A stretch of 42,918 bases of DNA from Chitinophagales bacterium (GTDB taxonomy: Bacteria > Bacteroidota > Bacteroidia > Chitinophagales > UBA2359): assembly GCA_016787295.1 (NCBI GenBank), contig JAEUUX010000084.1, positions 1-42,918 of the forward strand. Reading direction: 5' to 3'. This document shows, one piece after another, positions 18,485 to 26,098 of this stretch; within the stretch, counting starts at the first letter, position 1; every line of letters begins with the position of its first letter. The notes beneath the pieces were generated by a model. It made no database searches, was not told where the DNA came from, and saw only the letters and a list, made by a program, of their open reading frames with translations. The translations under genes and the position numbers were made by a program.

Positions 18485-18492
18485 TACCTTTG
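18485..18492 (+). promoter_or_regulatory. -7 promoter box of superoxide dismutase
   Basis: TACCTTTG on the plus strand, 34 bases before the ATG at 18526. The -33 region is poor, which may indicate activator dependence or simply weak consensus. Confidence 0.5.
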
Positions 18493-18525
18493 CACCCAAA
18501 TTTTGTATCTAAAAATTATTTTTAT

Positions 18526-19134
18526 ATGGCTTTTGAACTTCCTGCATTGGAATATGCTTACAATGCTTTGGAGCCGCATATCGATGCTCGCACGATGGAA
18601 ATCCACCACACCAAACACCATCAAGCGTATATTAACAACCTCAACAATGCCATCGCTGGCACAGATTTGGAGGGTAAAAGTATTGGTGAATTAATGCGTG
18701 TGGCGGGTAGCAATGCTGCTGTTCGCAACAATGGTGGTGGTCATTATAACCACAGTTTGTTTTGGAAAATTATGAGTCCCAAAGGTGGTGGAACACCAAC
18801 AGGCGAATTAGCAAGTGCTATTGATGCTGCCTTTGGTTCTTTTGAGGCTTTTAAAGCTGAATTTGCCAAAGCTGCTACCACGCGTTTCGGTTCGGGTTGG
18901 GCGTGGTTGTGCCTCAAAGCTGATGGCAAATTGTGTGTGTGTTCGTCACCCAACCAAGACAATCCATTGATGGACGTGGCAGATTGCCCCGGTACTCCTT
19001 TGATGGGTTTAGATGTTTGGGAACATGCCTATTATTTGCATTACCAAAATCGTCGTCCTGACTATATCACTGCTTTTTTTAATGTAGTAGATTGGCAAAA
19101 AGTGGCTGATAACTATAGCACAGCTAAAAAATAA
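18526..19134 (+). CDS. sodA: Superoxide dismutase (Mn/Fe family, Mn-type signature)
   Basis: 202 residues. Converts superoxide to hydrogen peroxide and oxygen in the cytoplasm. Metal ligands are His27 ('MEIHHTKHH'), His76 ('[10 protein letters not shown]'), Asp163 and His167 ('LDVWEHAYY'). Gly in 'GGHYNHS' and Gln144 in '[10 protein letters not shown]' follow the manganese-type pattern rather than the iron-type 'AQ-x-WNH' pattern, but cambialistic members share it. The ATG at 18526 is chosen because the family begins with '[18 protein letters not shown]'; the longer open frame from 18337 runs across the promoter. A terminator follows at 19169. No signal peptide. Confidence 0.97.
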   Translation: MAFELPALEYAYNALEPHIDARTMEIHHTKHHQAYINNLNNAIAGTDLEGKSIGELMRVAGSNAAVRNNGGGHYNHSLFWKIMSPKGGGTPTGELASAIDAAFGSFEAFKAEFAKAATTRFGSGWAWLCLKADGKLCVCSSPNQDNPLMDVADCPGTPLMGLDVWEHAYYLHYQNRRPDYITAFFNVVDWQKVADNYSTAKK

Positions 19135-19168
19135 TTGTGCTTTGTTTGTGGTTATTAGTATCTCTTCA

Positions 19169-19206
19169 AAAACGCCTAAGTCCTTTTAACGGGATTTAGG
19201 CGTTTT
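19169..19206. terminator. Terminator between convergent sodA and the barrel gene
   Basis: AAAACGCCTAAGTCC (from 19169) pairs with GGGATTTAGGCGTTTT (19191-19206), including one wobble pair, with a short TTTTAAC loop and T-rich ends on both strands. Confidence 0.85.
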
Positions 19207-19216
19207 GCTTTGCTGT

Positions 19217-19861
19217 CTATGGTGTTTTTTTCTTAGGTTTTTCAAAATAATACTCCAAACCCAATATCCAATGTTGAGGATTGGCTTCCACAATAAAGCT
19301 TTTGTTGTTTGCATTGCCATAATACTGCAACGAAGCTACCGTGAGCGAAATGGCTAAATCGCGCGTTAGAAAACCTACCAGAGACGGAAACGCACCTGCT
19401 CCAATGGAGTTATACCGCTGCATGGACATATCTAAAAGTACAGCATCGTAGTGCAAAGTTGTACTTTTGTGTTGATAGTATACAAAAAATACTTCGGGCA
19501 TAAACACCAAACGGTCGGTGATGGGTAGATAGTAACGCAACAAAGGACCTGCTCCATAAAGTACATCACGTCTTTCGACATAACCTTGCAATATATCTTG
19601 GGTCGAGGCTTTATCTGTTCGATATTGTCCAACAAGACCTATCAAAAAACGCTTTCCTATTGCATAACCAATTTCTGGTTGTAGCAATAGCGATTTGTTG
19701 CGATAAAGATAACCAGAATAGTCTTCTTTTCTTACTTCTGAACGATAATTTAGGAGGTTTCGCGTCCAAAAGCCCTTGTTTTGTAGTTGGGCATATACCG
19801 TTGTGGAGAGGAGGCAACACACAAACAGCGCCAATAGCAATAATAATGAATTTGGTTTCAT
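19217..19861 (-). CDS. Putative outer-membrane beta-barrel protein
   Basis: 214 residues from the ATG at 19861. This start gives a clean signal peptide, 'MKPNSLLLLLALFVCCLLST' followed by 'TVYAQ'; the longer open frame overlaps hemL and is rejected. The mature part alternates polar and hydrophobic/aromatic residues in short strands ('GYLYRNKSLLLQPEIGYAIG', 'FLIGLVGQYRT', 'GAGPLLRYYLPI', 'LVFMPEVFFVYYQ') and ends 'HWILGLEYYFEKP', as in 8-strand Bacteroidota porin-like barrels whose last strand ends in an aromatic. Function not recognised. It starts 29 bases after the stop of hemL, so cotranscription with hemL is likely. Confidence 0.7.
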   Translation of the reverse strand: MKPNSLLLLLALFVCCLLSTTVYAQLQNKGFWTRNLLNYRSEVRKEDYSGYLYRNKSLLLQPEIGYAIGKRFLIGLVGQYRTDKASTQDILQGYVERRDVLYGAGPLLRYYLPITDRLVFMPEVFFVYYQHKSTTLHYDAVLLDMSMQRYNSIGAGAFPSLVGFLTRDLAISLTVASLQYYGNANNKSFIVEANPQHWILGLEYYFEKPKKKTP

Positions 19862-19889
19862 ATAGTCATAAAGGTTTGTTTTAGTTTTT

Positions 19890-21182
19890 TTACGAAAAAA
19901 CCACTGATAGGGCAGTTTCAATAGCTTGTTGTGCTTGGACGAGGTCGTTGGTGGTGTGGGCAGCAGATACAAAACCCACTTCATAGCCCGAAGGACCCAA
20001 ATATACGCCACGCTCCAAAAGAGCATGATAGAAGGTGCGGAAATACTGCATACTGCTGGCATCGATTTGTTCGGCAGCGCGAATGGCAGTGTGGTCTTGG
20101 CTAAAAACAATCCAAAATATAGAACCGATGTGCATGAAATAGCAAGGATAGCCGTGCGATTCGCAATGTTGGTTCAAATTGGCTATCCACTGCGCTGTTT
20201 TTTGCTCCAATTGTTCATAAAAACCTTTACTCAAACAGGTGCTTAATTGTGCTATGCCTGCTGCCATTGCCATAGGGTTGCCCGACAGCGTTCCTGCTTG
20301 ATAGACAGGACCATCGGGAGCAATATAGGACATCAGGGTTTTGCTGCCACCATACGCTCCTACGGGCAAACCGCCTCCAATGATTTTGCCATACGTCACC
20401 AAATCGGGAGCAATATCATAATAGCCCGCTGCACCCTCGAAGCCCACGCGGAAGCCCGAAATGACTTCGTCGAAGATAAGCAAAGCACCATTTTCGTTGC
20501 AAATTTGGCGCAAAAAGGCTAAATAATCGCGATTTTGTACCAACAAACCATTATTGGCAGGAATAGGCTCGATGATGATAGCTGCAATATCGGGATTTTC
20601 TGCAAAAGCCTGACGAACGGCTGCCTCGTCGTTGAGTGCCACAACGATGGTCGAATCTGCCACACTTTGAGGCACACCCGCCGACGACGAAATGCCAAAA
20701 GTGACCAAACCCGAGCCTGCTTTGACCAACAAAGAGTCGGCATGTCCATGATAACAGCCTTCGAACTTTAAAATTTTATCGCGTTGCGTATAGCCGCGTG
20801 CAAGGCGAATGGCAGACATTACTGCCTCGGTGCCTGAACTCACAAAACGGATTTTTTCGATAAAACGGTTATTATCCACAATCAATTTGCCCAATGCCAA
20901 TTCGTAGGCAGAAGGAGTGCCAAAGGACGTGCCTTTTTGCATGGCTTCGTATAGCTTTTGGAGTACCACATCGGGAGCGTGTCCAAGGATAAGCGGTCCC
21001 CACGAGCAACAAAAATCGATATAAGTGTTGCCATCTACATCAGTAATATGACAACCTTTGCCACTTTCCATAAAAATAGGGGTGCCGCCAACGGAACGAA
21101 ATGCACGAACGGGCGAACTCACACCACCCGGAAAATACTGTAATGCTTCGCTAAATAATTGCTGGGATTGTTGATGATTCAT
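19890..21182 (-). CDS. hemL: Glutamate-1-semialdehyde 2,1-aminomutase
   Basis: 430 residues from the ATG at 21182 (MNHQQSQQLF). Converts glutamate-1-semialdehyde to 5-aminolevulinate with PLP, in the C5 route to heme. Family marks are 'FPGGVSSPVRAFRSVGGTPIFM', 'DVDGNTYIDFCCSWGPLILGHA', 'RFVSSGTEAVMSAIRLAR', 'FEGCYHGHADSLLVKAGSG', the Asp of 'LLIFDEVISGFRVG', the PLP lysine in 'VTYGKIIGGGLPVGAYGG', and 'AGTLSGNPMAMAAG'. Length is normal. Its promoter is at 21202-21233, and the barrel gene follows closely. Confidence 0.97.
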   Translation of the reverse strand: MNHQQSQQLFSEALQYFPGGVSSPVRAFRSVGGTPIFMESGKGCHITDVDGNTYIDFCCSWGPLILGHAPDVVLQKLYEAMQKGTSFGTPSAYELALGKLIVDNNRFIEKIRFVSSGTEAVMSAIRLARGYTQRDKILKFEGCYHGHADSLLVKAGSGLVTFGISSSAGVPQSVADSTIVVALNDEAAVRQAFAENPDIAAIIIEPIPANNGLLVQNRDYLAFLRQICNENGALLIFDEVISGFRVGFEGAAGYYDIAPDLVTYGKIIGGGLPVGAYGGSKTLMSYIAPDGPVYQAGTLSGNPMAMAAGIAQLSTCLSKGFYEQLEQKTAQWIANLNQHCESHGYPCYFMHIGSIFWIVFSQDHTAIRAAEQIDASSMQYFRTFYHALLERGVYLGPSGYEVGFVSAAHTTNDLVQAQQAIETALSVVFS

Positions 21183-21201
21183 GTTTTGTTTTTTGTGGGC
21201 G

Positions 21202-21233
21202 CAAAAGTACAAAATAATATTGACTTGCCACAA
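21202..21233 (-). promoter_or_regulatory. Promoter of hemL
   Basis: On the minus strand, TACTTTTG (21209-21202) fits TAnnTTTG and TTG (21233-21231) lies upstream at 24 bases start to start. The predicted start is close to 21195, about 13 bases before the ATG. Confidence 0.6.
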
Positions 21234-21321
21234 TTATTTTATGAGGTGCTTTAAACAAAGACAACTGATGTTTCTAAAAATATGCGATGTCTTTGTTTCC
21301 GCTTATTCCGCATAAAAGTTT

Positions 21322-21363
21322 GGCGGCTACCTCTCCCCACAAGGGAAAGTAGCCGCCATTTTT
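21322..21363. terminator. Terminator hairpin downstream of a promoter-driven gene remnant
   Basis: GGCGGCTAC (21322-21330) pairs perfectly with GTAGCCGCC (21349-21357), with further C/G pairs in the loop. ATTTTT follows on the plus strand and AAACTTTT on the minus strand. It lies just past the stop of the fragment at 21381-21494. Confidence 0.75.
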
Positions 21364-21380
21364 GTATGGATACCAATCTG

Positions 21381-21494
21381 TTAGTTTCCGACCGTCACCG
21401 ATGCCACATCACTCCACATACCTGCTTGTTTATCATGGTAGCGATAGATAAGGCGATACTGCCATACTTCGGAGCTACCTGATTCGGGTATTAT
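21381..21494 (-). pseudogene. Possible C-terminal remnant of a secreted/beta-sandwich protein
   Basis: One minus-strand frame reads '...PESGSSEVWQYRLIYRYHD' then 'KQAGMWSDVASVTVGN' and stops at 21381. The W-x-Y-R-x-I-Y-R-x-x-D and W-S-D-x-x-S-V-T-V-G spacing resembles the last strands of an Ig- or fibronectin-like domain. There is no ATG, and the frame runs straight into a -7-like box (CAAAGGTA on the plus strand, 21500-21507), so it is not an intact gene. A terminator follows. It could also be a transcribed non-coding element of the same layout as the array to its right. Confidence 0.35.
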
Positions 21495-21615
21495 TAGCGC
21501 AAAGGTACAATTTTTGTGAATAATTGTTGTTACTTGACTTTTTTTTATTGCCTAAACCTTGAAAATTTTAAAGAAAATTTGGGTTTCGCCTATTGTCAAA
21601 GGCACACCTCCAAAA

Positions 21616-21734
21616 GCAAACATAGGCGCATTGCTGCGCCTATGCTACATTTAACAACCTTAAATTTTTTTCCAAATTATGGAAAAATCCTGTAGTCCGC
21701 ATCGCTGCGGTCGTGTTGTTGTTTTACAAGAAAA
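21616..21734 (-). ncRNA. Putative small RNA, array unit 5
   Basis: Minus-strand -7 box TACCTTTG at 21748-21741, with a start estimated near 21734. The RNA has a 5' hairpin CCGCA-GCGA-TGCGG (GNRA loop, 21697-21710), a middle hairpin TTTTTCC/GGAAAAA (21666-21687) and a terminator hairpin CATAGGCGCA/TGCGCCTATG (21621-21644). A short frame beginning 'MRTTGFFHNLEKNL' lies inside it but is not conserved between units. The ends are estimates. Confidence 0.6.
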
Positions 21735-21759
21735 CAAGCGCAAAGGTACGACAAAAAAA

Positions 21760-21897
21760 CAAAAATAGGTGCATCGCTACACCTATTTTTGTTACTCCTA
21801 ATCATAGATATTTTTCCAAGATGTTAAAATAAAGGTCTTGTCTATGAAAAAAAGATAGTCTGCATCATTGCGGTTCTGTCGTTGTTTTATAGGAAAA
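21760..21897 (-). ncRNA. Putative small RNA, array unit 4
   Basis: The -7 box is decayed here (TATTTTTA, 21911-21904), so expression is doubtful. The 5' hairpin has an ATGA loop instead of GNRA. The middle part can pair CAAGA with TCTTG. The terminator stem is ATAGGTG/CACCTAT (21765-21786), where the C-G pair of the other units is replaced by T-A on both sides. Confidence 0.5.
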
Positions 21898-21920
21898 CGA
21901 GTGTAAAAATACAACAAAAA

Positions 21921-22054
21921 ACAAACATAGGCGCATCACTGCGCCTATGTTATCTTTTCATCTTTTAAAATGTTCAACAGGATCTTTAAATTAAAGATCT
22001 TGATGGAAAAATTCTTGTAGTCCGCATCACTGCGGTCATGTTGTTACAAGAAAA
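21921..22054 (-). ncRNA. Putative small RNA, array unit 3
   Basis: The -7 box is TATCTTTG (22068-22061). The 5' hairpin is CCGCA-GTGA-TGCGG (22022-22035), the middle hairpin is a perfect GATCTTT/AAAGATC (21981-21999), and the terminator is a perfect 10-bp stem CATAGGCGCA/TGCGCCTATG (21926-21949) followed by T-rich sequence on the minus strand. Confidence 0.6.
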
Positions 22055-22079
22055 CAAGCGCAAAGATACGACAAAAAAC

Positions 22080-22211
22080 AAAAATAGGCGTATTGCTACG
22101 CCTATTTTGTCTTTTTTATCCTTTAAATTTTTACCAAGGTCTTCGTAAAGACATTGCTCATGAAAAGATTATTTAGTCCTGCATCGCTGCGGTCATGTTG
22201 TTACAAGAAAA
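22080..22211 (-). ncRNA. Putative small RNA, array unit 2
   Basis: The -7 box is TATCTTTG (22225-22218). The 5' hairpin has a GCGA loop, the middle hairpin is GTCTT-TACG-AAGAC (22139-22152, a UNCG-type loop), and the terminator is ATAGGCG/CGCCTAT (22084-22105) followed on the minus strand by TTTTTGTTTTTTG. Confidence 0.6.
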
Positions 22212-22235
22212 CAAGCGCAAAGATACGACAAAAAA

Positions 22236-22371
22236 CAAAAATAGGCGCATTGCTACGCCTATTTTTTATACATTGACATGAAAAAATTACCAAGGTCTTC
22301 GGGTAAAGACATAGTTATGAAAAAAGCTATAACCTGCATCACTGCGGTTACAAAGTAATGTACATAAAAAA
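22236..22371 (-). ncRNA. Putative small RNA, array unit 1 (first after the TIR genes)
   Basis: The -7 box is TACCTTTG (22385-22378). The 5' hairpin is extended here, TAACC-GCA-GTGA-TGC-A-GGTTA, with both sides changed relative to the other units. The middle hairpin is GTCTT/AAGAC (22295-22310) with a six-base loop, and the terminator is ATAGGCG/CGCCTAT (22241-22262). Confidence 0.6.
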
Positions 22372-22397
22372 ACAAAGCAAAGGTACGACAAAGAAAC

Positions 22398-22425
22398 AAG
22401 ATAGGCTCATCGTAGTGCCTATCTT
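22398..22425 (-). terminator. Terminator of the TIR gene cluster / left-over unit of the array
   Basis: AAGATAGGC (22398-22406) pairs with GCCTATCTT (22417-22425), followed on the minus strand by GTTTCTTTG. It lies 150 bases past the stop of the EAD-TIR gene and has the same core as the array terminators. No array-type 5' hairpin is found in 22430-22576, so it probably ends transcription of the TIR cluster. Confidence 0.65.
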
Positions 22426-22576
22426 AAGCAAACATTTTTTTTTATTGTTGTTCGCAATATCTTACACCGAAATAGATTGGTCTATGCCCTATGATGACAT
22501 ACACACAGCAAAACAATAAAAATGAACGATGAAACTGTAGTATTTTTGTAGATGGATTCATACGAAGATGACAAGA

Positions 22577-23440
22577 TTAGATGATTTTTTGTAATGCCGT
22601 GACAACTTCTAACCAAGCCTCGTCGCGGTCTTGATAGGCAGAAATAGGTTTGCCTTTTTGGGGTAGGGCATTGAGAAAAGCTATGGGACTTTCTTGCCAA
22701 TTGCAAGGTCGCAGGATGATGGGAACGAGTTGGACTGTGCCTGCTTTGTGTCGTTCGAGGGCGGGCTGCAATTCATTTTCCCAGATATATTCGGTGGCTA
22801 AAAAATCGGAACTAAGCAATAGCAAAATAATATCGGCTTGGTTGAGGCGTGTTCTAATTGCTTCGTCCCAAGCATCACCTGCCATGAGGTCGGTGTCGTC
22901 CCAAGGTCTAATTTTGTTGTTTTTGACCATTGGACTGAGGTGGGTACGTAGTTCGTTGAGGTATCTCAAATCAAATTTGGAATAGGAGATAAAAATATCT
23001 TTGGGTTTGTCGGTTGTGGCATTGTTGCTAACATTGTTGTCATCGATTTGGGGAGCGAGGTCGGGTTGTGGTGGTATTGTAGTGTCATTGGAGTTTGATG
23101 TGTGGTTAGTGGAGAGTGTGTTGTTATAATCTGTTTCGTTTTGTTGCATGATAGGCACATTGTTATCCATTGTTTGTTGGTAGTCGAGCAGCATTTGGTC
23201 TTGTTGTACTTCATCAATGAGGTGTAACAAGCTATTGAGAATGCGATTTTGTTCGAGGCGATATTCTTGGAAACTTAACACTCCTGAATGCTTGTCATTT
23301 TCGTTTTGAGCGTAGCGGGCGCGCAGTTGGAGGGCAGCATTGGTTTGTATGCCACATTCATCGAAGTATTTAAAACAAAGTTCGGTGCGTCCTTCTGCAA
23401 CCATTCGTTTGGCAACAGCCGCATTAAAATTGGTAGCCAT
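22577..23440 (-). CDS. EAD11-like effector-associated domain fused to a TIR domain
   Basis: 287 residues from the ATG at 23440 (MATNFNAAV). An upstream in-frame ATG at 23575 would overlap the preceding gene and adds 45 unlike residues. Residues about 5-78 ('VAKRMVAEGRTELCFKYFDE...RYAQ...GVLSFQEYRLEQNRILNSLL') match effector-associated domain 11, an adaptor that pairs with copies in other conflict proteins. Residues 80-145 are an Asn/Thr-rich linker. Residues 146-287 are a TIR domain with 'DIFISYSKFD', 'WDEAIRTRLNQADIILLLLS' and 'ATEYIWENELQPALERHK'; Glu223 falls at the NAD-cleaving glutamate position. Bacterial TIRs consume NAD or make signalling nucleotides on phage sensing. It follows the LRR-Roc-COR-TIR gene by 43 bases, so the two form one operon. 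Confidence 0.85.
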   Translation of the reverse strand: MATNFNAAVAKRMVAEGRTELCFKYFDECGIQTNAALQLRARYAQNENDKHSGVLSFQEYRLEQNRILNSLLHLIDEVQQDQMLLDYQQTMDNNVPIMQQNETDYNNTLSTNHTSNSNDTTIPPQPDLAPQIDDNNVSNNATTDKPKDIFISYSKFDLRYLNELRTHLSPMVKNNKIRPWDDTDLMAGDAWDEAIRTRLNQADIILLLLSSDFLATEYIWENELQPALERHKAGTVQLVPIILRPCNWQESPIAFLNALPQKGKPISAYQDRDEAWLEVVTALQKII

Positions 23441-23483
23441 ATTGTTGTGGATTTTGGTTTGGTGTTTGCTGGTTTGGATAGGT

Positions 23484-26027
23484 TTAGTTATTGGGGCGTA
23501 TGATTTTGCGAAGTGCAACCACAACTTCCGACCAAGCGTCGTTGGGAAATGGAAAACTTGTAATGGTAGTGTCATTGGCGGGCAGTGCGCTTAGGTGTGC
23601 AAAAGGTGCTTCTTTCCAATCGCAAGCGGAGAGGATAATAGGAACAAGGGCGGCTTCGTTCTTTTTGTGTCGTTCGATGGCTTGCTGTATTTCCACGTCC
23701 CAGATGTAGTCGGTGGCTAAGGCATCGGCAGAAATGAGCAACAGAATAATGTCGGCTTGGCGGAGTTCTTGTTTAATGCGTTCGTCCCACAATTCGCTTG
23801 CAACTATCTGGCTGTTATCAAAAGCTCTAATGTCGCCGCTTCTTTTTAGGACGCTAAGGTGCTTCAATAGTTCGTCTTTGTGGTGGCTGTCTTGTTGAGA
23901 ATAGGAGATAAAAATGCGTTTTTGGGGTGTTTGGACGTAACGATGAAAATCGCCAATATGGAAAAGTTGTTGTTTGTAATGAAAAGTAATGGCTTTTTGT
24001 GCAAATTGTTCTTCGAGCAAAATGCGTGGCACAAAGTCTATGCCATTGGCGGTTATCATTTCCTGTACAGAGTCTTTGCCATAGCGAAAGCAAACATCTT
24101 TGATAGCATTGGTGATGTTGTTGATAAAAATACGGTCGGCGGGTGTATTGATATGGTTAAGTGGGTAAAGATTAATGGCTTTTTGGTCAAATTTTATGAG
24201 CAAAATGGTGGTTTCGCCTGTATTAGTGGTAGTTAGGCTTTCGATGACCAAGCCATGTTTCCAACAATAATAGGTAGCAGGATTGATGAGACTTTGGACG
24301 GCACTAAAGATTTGGAACAAAATGGTGCGGTGTATAAAACCAGTAAATTCCATTTTGCTAATTGGGTGCGGAAGGTGTTTGAGCAACAAAGCTATGCCGC
24401 GGTTGGGTTGTTCGGGCAGGTACATTGGTGCTAAGTAGGTAGTGGGAGGTGTTTGGGGCATGGCTTTGCCTTTGGCGATAGGCGTGGCGGGAGTTGCTTC
24501 CAATTTTTTGAAAATGAGGTAATTGTTTTCCAAAAAATCCAACAAGGTGGTGTCTGTAATGAGATGGTCGGTGGTTTCGGCGGTTGAGAGGTCAATTTTA
24601 TTCAATACCTTTTTGATGGCTTCGTTAATGTGGTTAAGGCTGGGTGCAATGCGCTCGTATCCCGATGGAGTACGGTTGTGCAAAATAGTGCCTATGTTAT
24701 GAAAATAGGTAATAACATCTTGGTGGACTTTGGCGTTCATGTCGTTGGGAGTCAACACACTTTCTGCAAAACGTTTCACGGTCTCCATATCCATTAGGAG
24801 ACAAGTTTGTTCTTCGAAAAACTTCTCGAAATTTTTGTAATAAGCAGGTAGGAGGGTGGTGGTACGTGTGAGTTGTTGGGCAATAAAATCTTGTAAATGT
24901 TGCTTAAAAAAAGCCACATTGTTGCCATTTTTTGCCGACATAGTAAAGAAATGAGCGATGTTGGGATAGCATTGGCGCAGGTATTCTTGGTTCAAAAATA
25001 CCTCGTCTTCGCGTTGGTCTACTTTGTTTTGTACCACTAAAATAGGGTAGGAGGGAAGCGGTGCGGGTGTTGTTGTGTTAGGCGAAGGCGGTGTGCTGGT
25101 GGCAGATGCTGTTGTTTTGTTGGCGAATTGTTCTATGGCATCTAACCAATAATGCAAGTCGTAGTACTGGTTATTAGCGGACTCTTGGTCGGGTTGTTTG
25201 TGCCACAATAGAATATAGATGGCGTTGGACGTGAAATAAAGGGTGTGAGTGTTGTGGTAATAGTCCTGTCCGCCAAAGTCGAAATAGCGGATATGAGTAG
25301 TCACGTCATTGTGGCGAATGCTTTTCTCTTTGACCGACAGCCAAGGTGTTAAAGGGCGTGCTTTGGACGGTTTATGGGTCGTTAGCAAACGTTCCAATAA
25401 GGTACTTTTGCCCGCATTGCTATTACCCACCAAAATCACTTTAATCACATTGTTGCTGTAGCTTTGGGTGCGGTCTAAACCTTTGAAATAGTTGATAATG
25501 GCGCTATAACCTGCATCGGCAAGTTCGCGCGGAGGCATAGAAAGGGGGTTGTTGGCGATTTCTATACCGCTATAAGTACCTGCTTTTTGCTCGGTCAACT
25601 GTTCTGCAATTCGGTAATAAAATTCTTTGAGGGGCGAAAGGTCATTGATGAGGTTGTTGCTAATATCCAAATAGATGAGATTCGGGAGGTCTTCGACGGC
25701 TGAAAGGTTGGTCAAGCGGTTATTGGCTAAACGAAGACTTTCTAATTGCTGCAATTCGGACAAACCTTCGGGTAGCTGTGTGAGACCACAGTTGTTGAGC
25801 GAAAGGTTTTTGAGGTTTTTGAGGCGCACCAAACCCGATATATCTTGCAAAGGATTGTTGTCCAACAATAAAATTTCCAAATCAGGCAATTCTTCCAATA
25901 ATGTTGGTAGGGTTTGGAGTTGATACTCATTGAGGTTCAAGACAGTCACTGGGGTGCCTGTTTGGTGTGCTTCTTCTATAGTAGCTTGAATAAGGAAATC
26001 AACATTGGTAGGTATATTATTGGACAT
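23484..26027 (-). CDS. LRR-Roc-COR-TIR protein (NLR/Roco-like conflict protein)
   Basis: 847 residues from the ATG at 26027 (MSNNIPTNVD). Leucine-rich repeats span about 45-135 ('LPDLEILLLDNNPL', 'LKNLSLNNCGL', 'LESLRLANNRL', 'LIYLDISNNLI'). A Roc GTPase follows, with P-loop 'GNSNAGKST' (201-209), 'YFDFGGQDYYHNT' (G3, 248-260) and 'VQNKVDQRE' (G4, 334-337). The COR dimerisation domain covers about 395-690, and a C-terminal TIR domain about 703-847 ('KRIFISYSQQD', 'WDERIKQELRQADIILLLIS', 'ATDYIWDVEIQQAIERHK'; Glu779 at the catalytic position). By analogy with NLR-like bacterial sensors, the LRRs would detect a trigger, the GTPase would switch, and TIR would act on NAD. Prokaryotic Roco proteins with TIR are known, but this exact trio with an EAD-TIR partner is not one I recognise. 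Confidence 0.9.
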   Translation of the reverse strand: MSNNIPTNVDFLIQATIEEAHQTGTPVTVLNLNEYQLQTLPTLLEELPDLEILLLDNNPLQDISGLVRLKNLKNLSLNNCGLTQLPEGLSELQQLESLRLANNRLTNLSAVEDLPNLIYLDISNNLINDLSPLKEFYYRIAEQLTEQKAGTYSGIEIANNPLSMPPRELADAGYSAIINYFKGLDRTQSYSNNVIKVILVGNSNAGKSTLLERLLTTHKPSKARPLTPWLSVKEKSIRHNDVTTHIRYFDFGGQDYYHNTHTLYFTSNAIYILLWHKQPDQESANNQYYDLHYWLDAIEQFANKTTASATSTPPSPNTTTPAPLPSYPILVVQNKVDQREDEVFLNQEYLRQCYPNIAHFFTMSAKNGNNVAFFKQHLQDFIAQQLTRTTTLLPAYYKNFEKFFEEQTCLLMDMETVKRFAESVLTPNDMNAKVHQDVITYFHNIGTILHNRTPSGYERIAPSLNHINEAIKKVLNKIDLSTAETTDHLITDTTLLDFLENNYLIFKKLEATPATPIAKGKAMPQTPPTTYLAPMYLPEQPNRGIALLLKHLPHPISKMEFTGFIHRTILFQIFSAVQSLINPATYYCWKHGLVIESLTTTNTGETTILLIKFDQKAINLYPLNHINTPADRIFINNITNAIKDVCFRYGKDSVQEMITANGIDFVPRILLEEQFAQKAITFHYKQQLFHIGDFHRYVQTPQKRIFISYSQQDSHHKDELLKHLSVLKRSGDIRAFDNSQIVASELWDERIKQELRQADIILLLISADALATDYIWDVEIQQAIERHKKNEAALVPIILSACDWKEAPFAHLSALPANDTTITSFPFPNDAWSEVVVALRKIIRPNN

Positions 26028-26098
26028 GGTTTTGGGATTTGGTGAAAGGAGGAAGGGATAGGAATAATGATGGTGGGTGGAGTTATGGAGATATGTTG

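Larger units (their letters stand above)
21616..22425 (-). repeat. Tandem array of ~158-bp units, five full and one partial
   Basis: The terminator hairpin recurs six times (hairpin starts near 21621, 21765, 21926, 22084, 22241 and 22398-22401). Spacing is about 143, 161, 158, 157 and 159 bases. The order in every unit, read on the minus strand, is -7 box, spacer with TTGTTTTCTTGTAACAAC or similar, 5' hairpin, variable middle, terminator. Unit boundaries are similar enough to align by eye but clearly diverged, so the array is not a recent duplication. The period is not a multiple of three and no coding frame is kept. Confidence 0.85.

Noticed and set aside
18337-18525. N-terminal extension of superoxide dismutase
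   Set aside because: It crosses the -7 box and the divergent start region; the family begins at the ATG at 18526.
21616-22371. Small peptides inside the array units (for example frames beginning MRTTGFF or MRTTRIF)
   Set aside because: The frames differ in length and phase between units and start within the hairpin; the period is not divisible by three. The RNA reading explains the conservation better.
21616-22425. CRISPR array
   Set aside because: Units are ~158 bp, not 60-75; the repeats are not near-identical short direct repeats separated by unique spacers of constant length; no cas genes are linked.
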